Assembly (NCBI RefSeq): GCF_025919725.1
Contig: NZ_CP081495.1
Location: 2,604,001 to 2,668,000, forward strand
Reading direction: 5' to 3'
Origin: Flavobacterium agricola
GTDB taxonomy: Bacteria > Bacteroidota > Bacteroidia > Flavobacteriales > Flavobacteriaceae
Length of the DNA stretch: 64,000 nt
The notes beneath the pieces are model-generated. The model ran no database searches. It was given only the letters and a program-made list of their open reading frames with translations, and was not told the origin of the DNA. Below are positions 53,880 to 62,823 of the stretch, in pieces. The position numbers and the translations under genes were made by a program. How positions within the stretch are numbered: the stretch's first letter is position 1; every line of letters begins with the position of its first letter.

Positions 53880-54539
53880 TTATGCTTCTCGGTTGTTAAT
53901 TTCGTCTCTAATATACGCCGCTTTTTCGTAATCTTCGTTTTGAATTGATGTATCTAATAAAACATAAAGCTGTTCTAACGTTTGATTTTTAAATTCATTT
54001 TTAAAATGATCAGCTTCTTTATTATCATCTAAAATATCATCTAAAAGCGAAATGTCGTCTAAATCTAAATCGTCATCATCTTGATATTCTTCATCAGCAT
54101 CTTCTTTTTCGGTAATTTCATTTTTAGGTTTAAAAATAATTCCGGCTTTATCTAAAATGCCTTTGTAGGTAAAAATCGGTGCATCAAAACGTAAAGCTAA
54201 CGCAATAGCATCTGATGTTCTAGCATCAATAATTTCTTCTATACCGTCGCGTTCACAAATTATGCTTGAATAAAAAACACCATCTACTAATTTATGAATA
54301 ATAATTTGTTTGATTTTGATGTCGAAGCGATCGGCAAAGTTTTTAAAAAGATCGTGGGTTAATGGGCGTGGTGGTGTAATATCTTTTTCTAAAGTAATTG
54401 CTATTGATTGTGCCTCAAAAGCACCAATAACAATGGGTAATTTACGGTCACCGTCTGCTTCGTTTAAAATTAAAGCATAGGCGCCGTTTTGGGTTTGGCT
54501 GTAAGAAATACCTTCTATTATTAATTTAACTAAACTCAT
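53880..54539 (-). CDS. Bifunctional nuclease (DUF151) with UVR motif
   Basis: A 219-residue protein. The BFN/DUF151 domain fills 1-130 (ILNEADGDRKLPIVIG near 24, IDARTSDAIALALRF near 101). A strongly acidic linker (about 142-175, almost all D and E) leads to a C-terminal UVR helix pair (LEQLYVLLDTSIQNEDYEKA) of the type that contacts UvrA or ClpC-like partners. The architecture suggests a regulated nuclease or adaptor; its natural substrate is unknown. It is two bases upstream of thyA. Confidence 0.9.
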   Translation of the reverse strand: MSLVKLIIEGISYSQTQNGAYALILNEADGDRKLPIVIGAFEAQSIAITLEKDITPPRPLTHDLFKNFADRFDIKIKQIIIHKLVDGVFYSSIICERDGIEEIIDARTSDAIALALRFDAPIFTYKGILDKAGIIFKPKNEITEKEDADEEYQDDDDLDLDDISLLDDILDDNKEADHFKNEFKNQTLEQLYVLLDTSIQNEDYEKAAYIRDEINNREA

Positions 54540-54575
54540 TATTCAATATTTTGATGGTCGGGTTTGTATTTCTCT

Positions 54576-54628
54576 AAAAAAAAAGAGAGTTCCTTGCAAA
54601 TATAAAAATTTAAACAAGTAACTCTCTT
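54576..54628 (-). terminator. Terminator of the ETF genes, enclosing a promoter element
   Basis: AAGAGAGTT-C-CTTG (54583-54596) pairs with CAAG-T-AACTCTCTT (54615-54628), one mismatch, and eight to nine T follow on the minus strand. The 18-base loop contains TATATTTG (minus strand, 54597-54604), a -7 element for the nuclease-thyA unit. Confidence 0.7.
54597..54604 (-). promoter_or_regulatory. Candidate -7 element for the nuclease-thyA unit
   Basis: TATATTTG on the minus strand within the loop of the upstream terminator hairpin, 57 bases before the ATG. No -33 TTG at standard spacing. Confidence 0.4.
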
Positions 54629-54667
54629 AAATGATTTTTAAAATATTATCAAACTAATTTAAACTGA

Positions 54668-55630
54668 TTAATGATTTGCAGCTTTAAATTCTTTTAATTT
54701 TTTAATTAATTCTGGTACAACCTGAAATGCATCACCAACCACACCGTAATCTGAAACTTTAAAGAAAGGAGCTTCTGGATCGTTATTGATTACAACTTTA
54801 ACTTTTGATGCATTGATTCCGGCAATATGCTGAATAGCTCCCGAAATACCGATTGCAATATATAAGTTTGCTGCTACCGGTTTACCCGTTTGCCCAACGT
54901 GCTCAGAATGTGGTCTCCAATCTAGGTCAGATACTGGTTTAGAACATGCTGTTGCAGCGCCTAAAACTTCGGCTAATTCTTCAACCATGCCCCAGTTTTC
55001 AGGTCCTTTTAAACCACGTCCTGCCGAAACAACAATTTCTGCATCAGCAATGGTAACTTTACCTGAAACTTTTTCTACGTTTTCAACTTTTATTTGATCT
55101 AATGTTACGGTTGGATTAAAATCCTCTGCAGTTGCAGTGCCGTTTGCTTCGATCAATCCAAAAGAATTTTTACCTAAAGCAATAACTTTTACATCACTTT
55201 CTAAAGCTGTAAAAACAAAACCTTTGTTAGAAAATGCTGTGCGTTTTACAATAAATGGCGCAGTAGATTCTGGTAAAGCTACAACGTTAGATGCGAAGCT
55301 TGCATCTAAATCCATAGCTGCTAATGGTGCTAAATATTTAGCATCGGTTGTAGATGATAAAACAACTAATTTTGCTCCTTCTTTTTGAGCTGCTTGTTTT
55401 ATTACATCAGCATATGCTTTTGCGTTAAAAGTTTTTAAATCAGCTTGATTAACTTTTAAAACCTTATCAACGCCGTATTTTGCTAAAACGCTTACATCGT
55501 CTGCATTAATAGTTAATGCGGTAACGGTTGTGCCTTGTTGTTCTGCAACTTTTTTAGCGTAAGAAGCCAATTCAAAAGCTACTTTTTTTATTTTTCCTTC
55601 TGCAGATTCTGCATATATTAAGATTGACAT
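54668..55630 (-). CDS. etfA: Electron transfer flavoprotein alpha subunit
   Basis: A 320-residue FAD-binding subunit of ETF, which passes electrons from acyl-CoA and other dehydrogenases to the quinone pool. The C-terminal FAD domain contains VSAGRGLKGPENW near 200, DLDWRPHSEHVGQTGK near 240, YIAIGISGAIQHIAG near 260 and INNDPEAPFF near 285. It lies 33 bases downstream of the frameshifted etfB; the two normally work as a heterodimer. Confidence 0.95.
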   Translation of the reverse strand: MSILIYAESAEGKIKKVAFELASYAKKVAEQQGTTVTALTINADDVSVLAKYGVDKVLKVNQADLKTFNAKAYADVIKQAAQKEGAKLVVLSSTTDAKYLAPLAAMDLDASFASNVVALPESTAPFIVKRTAFSNKGFVFTALESDVKVIALGKNSFGLIEANGTATAEDFNPTVTLDQIKVENVEKVSGKVTIADAEIVVSAGRGLKGPENWGMVEELAEVLGAATACSKPVSDLDWRPHSEHVGQTGKPVAANLYIAIGISGAIQHIAGINASKVKVVINNDPEAPFFKVSDYGVVGDAFQVVPELIKKLKEFKAANH

Positions 55631-55663
55631 ATGTACTTGTTTTTAAGTTTGTGAAAATAGAGA

Positions 55664-56408
55664 TTAAATTACTTTAGCTTCGTTATGTAATAAGCTGATT
55701 AGTTCGTCTAAATTATCAGCGCTAACCATTTTACATGCCGATTTAGGAGCTGGTTTTTCGAACTTAACTGTTTTTGTTTTTGCATCTACAGCTACAGGTT
55801 CTTTTACAGCTAAAGCTTTAGTACGCGCTTGCATAATTCCACGCATGTTTGGTATGCGTAAATCCTTTTCTTCTACAATTCCTTTTTGTGCACCTAAAAC
55901 AACAGGTAAGCTTACGCTTAAAGTTTCTTTACCACCGTCTATTTCACGTACAACTTTTGCTGTGTTTGCCTCAACTTCAATACCAATACAAGCATTTACA
56001 AAGTTAAAGCCTAACATAGCTGCTAACATGCCCGGAACCATTCCACCGTTATAATCTAAAGATTCTTTCCCTGCAATTACTACGTCGTAACCACCTTCTT
56101 TTACAACTTCAGCTAATTGCTTTGCAACGAAAAAGCCATCAGAAGGAGTAGCATTAACGCGAATAGCTTCATCAGCACCAATAGCCAATGCTTTACGTAT
56201 AGTTGCTTCACTTTCTGGTCCGCCAACATGCACTACATGCACGGTAGCACCTTGCTTTTCTTTAAACCAAATTGCGGGTTAAACCAAATTCGTCATTCGG
56301 ATTCATAACAAATTGAACGCCGTTTGCGTCAAATTCTGTATCTCCATTCGTGAAGTTAATTTTTGAAGTAGTATCAGGTACATTACTGATGCAAACCAAT
56401 ATTTTCAT
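55664..56408 (-). pseudogene. etfB: Electron transfer flavoprotein beta subunit, frameshifted
   Basis: Read through, this is a 248-residue EtfB (AMP-binding partner of EtfA). The start ATG is 56406-56408 (MKILVCISNVPDTTSKINFT), and the first frame runs to ...NPNDEFGLTR near 56277, then meets a stop. The next frame resumes with IWFKEKQGATVHVVHVGG and contains AGKESLDYNGGMVPG. One residue (Ala) and two bases are missing: ACCCGCAATTT is present where ACCCGCGCAATTT is expected. Everything else is conserved. An ETF without beta would be inactive, so an error in the sequence is likely. Confidence 0.9.
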
Positions 56409-56710
56409 ATTTTAAATTTGTTTATTAGTTATTATTTGTTTTTACTAAGATATAAAAAAAAAATAACGAATTACTATGCATGCATATAAAATTTGATTTT
56501 TCTAAATTTTTCACTATTTATCTGTTTTTATTGTATTTAATAGATGTTTTGTACAGTGTAAGTTAAATAAAGTTTAGTTTTTTTGTAAAAATGATAATGT
56601 ATGTACGTGGTTTTACATATTATTTAATATATAGTAGTAAACTTTACCGTTTTTTAAACATATAAATTTGTTATTTTTGTTAAGTCAAATTTTTGAATAA
56701 ACAAACATTT
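56409..56710. other. 302-base intergenic region between divergent etfB and pdhB
   Basis: Very AT-rich, with no reading frame of interest. Near the pdhB side TAAATTTG (56663-56670) and TATTTTTG (56672-56679) both fit TAnnTTTG, and either could serve pdhB, whose ATG is at 56711; no clear -33 box accompanies them. On the etfB side no -7 consensus was seen. Confidence 0.6.
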
Positions 56711-57688
56711 ATGAGAACGATTCAATTTAGAGAAGCTATATGCGAAGCGATGAGCGAAGAAATGCGTCGCGACGACAAAGTATATTCAATGGGTGAGGAA
56801 GTAGCTGAATATAACGGTGCTTACAAAGCTTCAAAAGGAATGCTGGATGAATTTGGACCAAAACGTGTAATTGATACTCCAATTGCTGAGTTAGGATTTG
56901 CTGGTATTGCTGTAGGTTCAACCATGAATGGTTTACGACCAATTGTTGAATTTATGACTTTCAACTTCTCGTTAGTAGGAATTGATCAAATTATAAACAA
57001 CGCTGCTAAAATGCGTCAAATGTCAGGCGGACAATTTACTATGCCAATTGTTTTTAGAGGACCATCAGGATCTGCAGGACAATTAGCAGCAACGCACTCT
57101 CAATCTTTTGAAAGCTGGTTCGCTAACACACCAGGTTTAAAAGTTGTAATTCCATCAAACCCATATGATGCAAAAGGATTATTAAAATCAGCAATCCGTG
57201 ATAACGACCCAGTTATCTTTATGGAATCAGAGCAAATGTACGGGGATAAAGGTGAAGTGCCAGAAGGTGAATATTTAATTCCACTTGGTGTTGCAGATAT
57301 CAAACGTGAAGGTAAAGATGTTACTATTGTATCTTTCGGTAAAATTATTAAAGAAGCATATAAAGCTGCAGATGAATTATCTAAAGAAGGAATTTCTTGT
57401 GAAATTATCGACTTACGTACCATCCGTCCAATGGATCAAGAAGCTATTTTAAACTCGGTTAAAAAAACTAATCGTTTAGTTATTTTAGAAGAAGCTTGGC
57501 CATTTGCATCTGTGTCGTCAGAAATTACTTATTTAGTGCAAGAAAAAGCATTTGACTTTTTAGATGCACCAATTCAACGTATTACAACGGCTGACACACC
57601 AGCACCATTTTCACCAGAATTGTTGAAAGAATGGTTGCCAAATGCAGATGATGTGATTAAAGCTGTTAAAAAAGTGATGTACAAATAA
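56711..57688 (+). CDS. Pyruvate dehydrogenase E1 beta subunit
   Basis: A 325-residue subunit of the thiamine-dependent E1 that decarboxylates pyruvate. The start MRTIQFREAICEAMSEEM at 56711 is the usual one. Diagnostic segments: MGEEVAEYNGAYKASKG near 29 (the Glu that activates the cofactor), RVIDTPIAELGFAGIAVG near 54, and IVFRGPSGSAGQLAATHSQ near 117. Alpha, E2 and E3 are not in this window. It is followed by a strong hairpin that abuts the next gene. Confidence 0.94.
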   Translation: MRTIQFREAICEAMSEEMRRDDKVYSMGEEVAEYNGAYKASKGMLDEFGPKRVIDTPIAELGFAGIAVGSTMNGLRPIVEFMTFNFSLVGIDQIINNAAKMRQMSGGQFTMPIVFRGPSGSAGQLAATHSQSFESWFANTPGLKVVIPSNPYDAKGLLKSAIRDNDPVIFMESEQMYGDKGEVPEGEYLIPLGVADIKREGKDVTIVSFGKIIKEAYKAADELSKEGISCEIIDLRTIRPMDQEAILNSVKKTNRLVILEEAWPFASVSSEITYLVQEKAFDFLDAPIQRITTADTPAPFSPELLKEWLPNADDVIKAVKKVMYK

Positions 57689-57710
57689 TTATTTCAATCG
57701 AAATATTAAA

Positions 57711-57718
57711 TATCTTTG
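57711..57718 (+). promoter_or_regulatory. Promoter -7 element for the DUF5686 gene
   Basis: TATCTTTG, an exact TAnnTTTG match, lies directly before the hairpin at 57719-57754. A start site about 5-8 bases further would fall inside the hairpin's left arm, so its own transcripts could not form the full stem. Confidence 0.55.
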
Positions 57719-57754
57719 AACTTCGTTAGTATAAATACTAGCGAAGTTTTTTTT
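57719..57754 (+). terminator. Terminator of pdhB, abutting the next start codon
   Basis: AACTTCGTTAGTAT (57719-57732) and ATACTAGCGAAGTT (57735-57748) pair over 14 positions with one G-T wobble; a T run continues to 57754 and the next ATG begins at 57755. Confidence 0.8.
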
Positions 57755-60233
57755 ATGAAGTATTTTTTTAGTTTTTTTTTCTTAGTTCAATCTATTTGTC
57801 TTTTAGCACAAACAAAAGTTGGTGGTTATGTTTATGATGAAGATGGTATTGAGGTGCCTTATGCCAGCGTTTACTTTAAAAATTCTACCGTAGGTGTTGT
57901 GGCAGATGACAATGGTAAGTTTTATTTAGAATCTCCAGATAATTACAGCACATTAGTAATTTCGTTTATTGGTTATAAAACGCTAGAATTGCCTTTAAAA
58001 CCAGGTAGTAATCTTAACTTAAAGGTTGAACTTGTTGCTGATAACTTTTTAGATGAGGTTAAGGTTTACGTAGGAAAAACATCTAAAAAAGACAATCCTG
58101 CTTTAGATATTTTACGCAAAATTTGGGAACGCCGTAAAAAGAACGGATTGTACATGTACGACCAATACCAATACGATAAATACGAAAAAATTGAATTCGA
58201 TTTAAATACCATTGATAGCGCTTTTATGCAAAAAAAACTATTTAAAGGTATGGAATTCGTTTTTGATCGTATGGATACGTCCAGCGTTACAGGTAAAACT
58301 TTTTTACCTATTTTTTTAAACGAATCGCTAAGTGAAGTTTACGGAGATAATCTGTTAAATAAGAAAAAAGAAATTATTCGTGCCAACAAAAACTCCGGCT
58401 TGGGCGAAGGCGATATGGTAAACGGATTTTTAAAAGATTTGTATGCCGATTACGATATTTACAAAAACTACCTAAAATTTTTTGACAAAGATTTTATTTC
58501 TCCATTATCACGCACCGGTATTAACGTGTACAACTACGTGTTAGCAGATACTGCTTTTATAGATAACAAATGGTGTTATAACATTGTTTTTTACCCGCCG
58601 TAAAGGTGAATTAACTTTTAAAGGTGATTTTTGGGTAAATGATACCACATTTGCTATTAAAAAAATTAATCTTCAGGCATCTAAATCAGCCAATATTAAC
58701 TGGGTAAAAGATATTTACATTGAGCAAGAATTTGATGTTATAAGCGATTCAGTTTTTTTACTTAAAAAAGATTACATGATGACCGATTTTTCTTTTTCTA
58801 AAAAAGAAGAATCAAAAGGATTGTATGGGAAACGCTCAACCTTATATAAAAACTACGTTTTTGATAAGAAAAAAGAACCTAACTTTTATAAGTACGAAGT
58901 AAGCGAAACCGATATGGCCGTTTACAACCGTACAGATGAATTTTGGGAAGCCAATCGTTTTGAAAAACTAAACAAAAACGAAACCGATATTTATACCTTG
59001 CTTGATACGTTAGCTACGGTACCTAAGTTCCGAATGTACATGGATGTGGCAACGGTATTAGCCAGCGGTTATTACGAAATTCCAAAATATAAGTTTGATT
59101 TCGGACCAATATTCTCAACCATTGGTTACAATGAAATTGAAGGATTGCGTTTGCGTGCTGGTGGTCGTACCTATTTTGGTCCTAATGATAAATGGCGTTT
59201 GCAAGGATATATGGCTTATGGATTTAAAGATGATAAGGTAAAATATGGCGTTTCGGGTAAAGTTTTATTAGAACCTAAAAACCGTGTAATTGTGCACCTT
59301 GGTAACCGACGTGATGTTGAGCAAATGGGAGCAAGTTTAACAGCAACGCAAGATGTTTTAGGCCGTAGTTTAGCATCTTCAACCTTATTTTCATCTGGAG
59401 TAAACCACAACCTTACCGATATAAATTTAACCACCGCTGGTATCGAAGCAGAATTGGTTAAAAACTTAACGTTTAAACTCAATCTATCGTACCGCACTCA
59501 AAAAGCTGCCGATCCTAATTTGTTTAGTTTAGCTTATTATGATGAAAACGGAGCAATTAAAAATTCGGTTAAAGAATACGAAACCCAATATGTAATAGAT
59601 TATACGCCAGGCCGCCGTATGGTAAATCATGGCGTAGAACGTATTGAGGTTGATTCTAATTATCCGCGCGTTTTAGTAAGTTTAACGCAAGGGTTAAAGG
59701 GGGTTTTTGATTCTGATTTTAATTACGATAAATTGCAGTTTTACTACCGTCAACCTATTTTAATTGGCGGATTTGGCCGATTTACTTCTACCATAGAAGC
59801 AGGTAAATTTTTTGGTACCGTTCCTTTAGCGCTTATTGGAGTAATTCCGGGTAACCAATCGTGGTTTGCTATGGAAAATACATTTCAGAACATGAATTAC
59901 TACGAATTTGTGGCCGATGAATATGTTTCTGCGCATTTAGAACATAATTTTGGCGGACGTTTATTTTCACGTATTCCGTGGGTTCGTGATTTAAATTTAC
60001 GAGAAATTATTAGTGTGCGTGGGGTTTATGGTGATGTAAGTGATAAAAACAGAGCCATTAACGCATCTGGATTGGTTTACCAATCACCAACCGATGTTTA
60101 TTGGGAATACGGTGCTGCTATTGGTAATATTTTTAAATGTTTTAGATTAGATTTTTCTTGGCGTGGTTCGTATAATCATCTGCCAGATGTAAATAAATTT
60201 ACAATTAAAGGATCTTTTGGATTTTACTTTTAA
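57755..60233 (+). pseudogene. DUF5686 / carboxypeptidase-regulatory-like protein, frameshifted
   Basis: Read through, about 826 residues. Signal peptide (MKYFFSFFFLVQSICLLAQ), then a CarboxypepD_reg-like domain at about 20-110 (GGYVYDEDGIEVPYASVYF), then DUF5686, an outer-membrane barrel-like family in Bacteroidota. The start ATG 57755 follows the hairpin's T run. The first frame ends after YNIVFYP at 58594-58603; the second continues with RRKGELTFKGDFW. The expected sequence is TACCCGCGCCGT and TACCCGCCGT is present, a loss of two bases. The function of the family is unknown, though TonB-dependent-receptor-like domains suggest an envelope role. Confidence 0.87.
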
Positions 60234-60242
60234 AGAATTTCA

Positions 60243-60250
60243 TACCTTTG
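60243..60250 (+). promoter_or_regulatory. Promoter for inorganic pyrophosphatase
   Basis: TACCTTTG fits TAnnTTTG 37 bases before the ATG, with TTTG at 60216-60219 (23-base spacing), which is somewhat long. The -33 lies in the 3' end of the preceding gene. Confidence 0.55.
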
Positions 60251-60287
60251 CAGTCGCTTAATTTGAATTATTAAATAAAAAAGTATA

Positions 60288-60818
60288 ATGAGTGCAAGTG
60301 TAAAAACTTTCGATGCTTTCATCGAAATTCCAAGAGGAAGCAGAAATAAATACGAATACGATTTTGATAAAAAAAGAATTCGTTTTGACCGTATGTTATA
60401 TTCTGCTATGTTTTACCCAGCTGATTATGGTTTTATTCCTGAAACTTTAGCTTTAGACGGTGATCCGTTAGATGTTTTAGTTTTATTTACAGAGCCATCA
60501 ACTCCTGGTTGTTTGGTAGAGGTAAAACCAATTGCTGTTTTTAAAATGGCTGACGATAAAGGTCCTGATGAGAAAATTATCTGTGTACCGGTTGCAGATC
60601 CAATTATGAATAAGTTAAACAACATTTCGGATATCAACGAACATTTAATTAAAGAGATTGAACATTTCTTTAAAGTTTACAAAGATTTAGAAAATAAATC
60701 GGTTGATGTTCAAGGTTGGGCGGATGTAGATGTTGCTTTAGAAATGATTGACGAATGTTCGGCTCGTTTCCAAGCGTTAACAAATGCAGAAAAAGCTAAA
60801 TATTCTATCGAATTATAA
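60288..60818 (+). CDS. ppa: Inorganic pyrophosphatase
   Basis: A 176-residue soluble family I pyrophosphatase that hydrolyses PPi and drives biosynthesis. The metal-binding signature DGDPLDVLV occupies 57-65; FIEIPRGSRNKYEYD near 11-25 and RMLYSAMFYPADYGFIPET near 35-53 are the usual substrate-binding parts. Length is normal. It has its own promoter and terminator. Confidence 0.97.
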   Translation: MSASVKTFDAFIEIPRGSRNKYEYDFDKKRIRFDRMLYSAMFYPADYGFIPETLALDGDPLDVLVLFTEPSTPGCLVEVKPIAVFKMADDKGPDEKIICVPVADPIMNKLNNISDINEHLIKEIEHFFKVYKDLENKSVDVQGWADVDVALEMIDECSARFQALTNAEKAKYSIEL

Positions 60819-60819
60819 T

Positions 60820-60850
60820 AAAAAAGCTATCCATTTAGGATAGCTTTTTT
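60820..60850. terminator. Bidirectional terminator, ppa / deoxynucleoside kinase
   Basis: AAAAAAGCTATCC pairs with GGATAGCTTTTTT around ATTTA; it separates two convergent genes. Confidence 0.9.
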
Positions 60851-60854
60851 ATTT

Positions 60855-61478
60855 CTATTTGGTTTCAAATAAACCATTTAATTCAGCATCTACGCGTGTA
60901 ATAATGCTTCCTAAATCTTCTGGATTATCTACAAAATCTAACGCATCAACATCAACTATTAAAAGTTTGCCTTTATCATAGCTGCTAATCCAATCTTCAT
61001 ACCTGTCGTTTAATTTACTTAAATAATCAATAGAAATTGAATTTTCGTAATCACGACCGCGTTTCTGAATGTTTTTTACCAAATTCGGGGTAGAACTGCG
61101 TAAGTAAATTAATAAATCTGGAGCAGAAACCAAACGTTGCATCAACTCAAACAAAGAAACGTAGTTTTTAAAATCACGTTCGCTCATTAATCCCATAGCG
61201 TGTAAATTGGGTGCAAATATTTTGGCATCTTCATAAATTGTTCGGTCCTGAATAATGTTTTTTCCGCTTTCTCTAATCTCAAGCACTTGTCTAAACCTGC
61301 TGTTTAAAAAATAAATTTGTAGGTTAAATGACCAACGATCCATGGCATGGTAAAAATCATCTAAATAAGGATTATCTACTACATCTTCAAAATGCGGTTC
61401 CCAATTAAAATGATGGGCTAAAGCTTGGGTTAAGGTTGTTTTTCCTGCGCCAATATTTCCTGCTACAGCTATGTGCAT
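60855..61478 (-). CDS. Deoxynucleoside kinase
   Basis: A 207-residue cytosolic salvage kinase. The P loop is GNIGAGKTT (7-15), DRTIYEDAKIFA near 79 is the substrate-site motif with the catalytic Glu/Arg region, and RGRDYENSISIDYLSKLNDRYE near 139 is the lid/Arg segment of the dNK family (deoxyadenosine/deoxyguanosine kinase type). It supplies dNMPs from salvaged deoxynucleosides; which base is preferred is not visible. Confidence 0.92.
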   Translation of the reverse strand: MHIAVAGNIGAGKTTLTQALAHHFNWEPHFEDVVDNPYLDDFYHAMDRWSFNLQIYFLNSRFRQVLEIRESGKNIIQDRTIYEDAKIFAPNLHAMGLMSERDFKNYVSLFELMQRLVSAPDLLIYLRSSTPNLVKNIQKRGRDYENSISIDYLSKLNDRYEDWISSYDKGKLLIVDVDALDFVDNPEDLGSIITRVDAELNGLFETK

Positions 61479-61506
61479 AGTTTTACTTTTACTAAAATTA
61501 AAAAAA

Positions 61507-61514
61507 CAAAGTTA
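61507..61514 (-). promoter_or_regulatory. Candidate -7 element for the deoxynucleoside kinase
   Basis: CAAAGTTA on the + strand is TAACTTTG on the minus strand, 28 bases before the ATG; fits TAnnTTTG without a clear -33. Confidence 0.45.
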
Positions 61515-61653
61515 CTTAAAACTTCTGGCTTTTTTGTGCTTGTAATTTTAAAATAAGTTTAGTAACAAAGATTAGGTAAATGTGCTTTTGTGTAAGTTTT
61601 ATTGTACATCTAATAAAATGTATTATTTTGCGTTAACTTGTTAAAGCATGATT

Positions 61654-62178
61654 ATGAAAGGATTACTAACCCGTTTTTTTTTATTTTTTATTAGTTTTTG
61701 TTGGGCGCAAAGTAATTATCCCGTTCCAAAAGCTGCTGCAGGGCAATTGTTTTACATTCAGCATAGCGCAAGCACAAATACCTACGTTTACGAAGTTCGG
61801 TTACGTGATGGAAAAATTGACGCGAATAATCCAATCGAAGTTTATCGTATTTTGTTTGAAGAACGTGGACAAAAAGCTAATTTAACTTTAACCCAACGTA
61901 AGCTGGCTTATGGTTATACGGCCCAAAAAATAACTGATAATAACTATAAGTTTAGCTTGGCAGCAGAAAAAAAACACTTTATGACTTTGGTTTATTTAAA
62001 CGGAAAATATGTGGTTGAAACAACCGTAAATAATAAAAAAATTATTTTACATAAAATGTTTATCAAAATAAAAGATAATACAAATCCATTAAAGTTTGAA
62101 GTAGATTATATTTTGTTTTACGGTAAAGATTTAAAAACAAATAAAGAACTTGTAGAAAAACTCATGATTACTAATTAA
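61654..62178 (+). CDS. DUF4833 domain-containing protein
   Basis: A 174-residue exported protein. A signal peptide (MKGLLTRFFLFFISFCWAQ; ATG 61654 preferred over 61648) precedes the DUF4833 domain (FYIQHSASTNTYVYEVRLRD near 30, EVYRILFEERGQKANLT near 63). A family of unknown function in Bacteroidota. Its stop codon overlaps the stop of the convergent gene through the palindrome CTAATTAATTAG. Confidence 0.88.
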   Translation: MKGLLTRFFLFFISFCWAQSNYPVPKAAAGQLFYIQHSASTNTYVYEVRLRDGKIDANNPIEVYRILFEERGQKANLTLTQRKLAYGYTAQKITDNNYKFSLAAEKKHFMTLVYLNGKYVVETTVNNKKIILHKMFIKIKDNTNPLKFEVDYILFYGKDLKTNKELVEKLMITN

Positions 62179-62819
62179 TTAGATTGTTTTACAACAAATA
62201 CAAGGTTCATAAACGAATTAAGACCAAAATCTAAACTTAAAACATCTAAATTTAAAATACCTTGTGGTGTAATGGTGTTAACTTTTATTGTTTTTATATC
62301 ATAATGTATTATTACATAATCTAATTCTTCTCTTAAATATTCTTTTTTTACTCTTATTGTTTCTGGATTTGATGATATGAATTGAGGATTAGAACCTTTA
62401 ATAAATTGTTTTTTATATACATCTTCGTATAAATCTATTTCTACTCCTTGTTTTTTCTCATCCAATTTTGTTACAAAATAGGATGCGTAAAAAAATAACT
62501 CTTCTTGTTTAATAAAGGTTTTCCATGCTTTTCCATTAAAATAATAATATCCAGGCGTAATAATTACTCGAGTACTTTTAGTTTGCGGTGCATCAATGGC
62601 ATTTATATATATTAATGTTCCTTTATGATTTAAATTATATAAATTTTCTTTTTTATTAAGTTCACTTAATTTCAAAATTGGCGCAATTACTCCATCAGAA
62701 ATGTCATTTAATTTTAGGCTATTTGTATGTAAACTTACCTTTGGATTCGGATTGTTAATTCCTACTTGGCTGTACGTTATAGATGTACATAGTGCTATTA
62801 AACTAATGATTATACGCAT
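62175..62819 (-). CDS. Exported hypothetical protein with VGINNPNP start
   Basis: A 214-residue protein from ATG 62817-62819. The signal peptide MRIIISLIALCTSITYSQ is followed at once by VGINNPNPKVSLHTNSL, the short opening seen on many Flavobacteriia surface or adhesin-like proteins. The rest is mixed strand and helix (ITPGYYYFNGKAWKTFI near 85). I cannot name a function. It begins four bases after the stop of the upstream PKD/propeller protein, so the two are probably cotranscribed. Confidence 0.78.
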   Translation of the reverse strand: MRIIISLIALCTSITYSQVGINNPNPKVSLHTNSLKLNDISDGVIAPILKLSELNKKENLYNLNHKGTLIYINAIDAPQTKSTRVIITPGYYYFNGKAWKTFIKQEELFFYASYFVTKLDEKKQGVEIDLYEDVYKKQFIKGSNPQFISSNPETIRVKKEYLREELDYVIIHYDIKTIKVNTITPQGILNLDVLSLDFGLNSFMNLVFVVKQSN

Positions 62820-62823
62820 ATTA

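Noticed and set aside
58592..58600. Programmed frameshifting at the T6 run
   Set aside because: The same two-base deficit at a CCCGC site occurs in two other genes without such a run, so one common cause is preferred.
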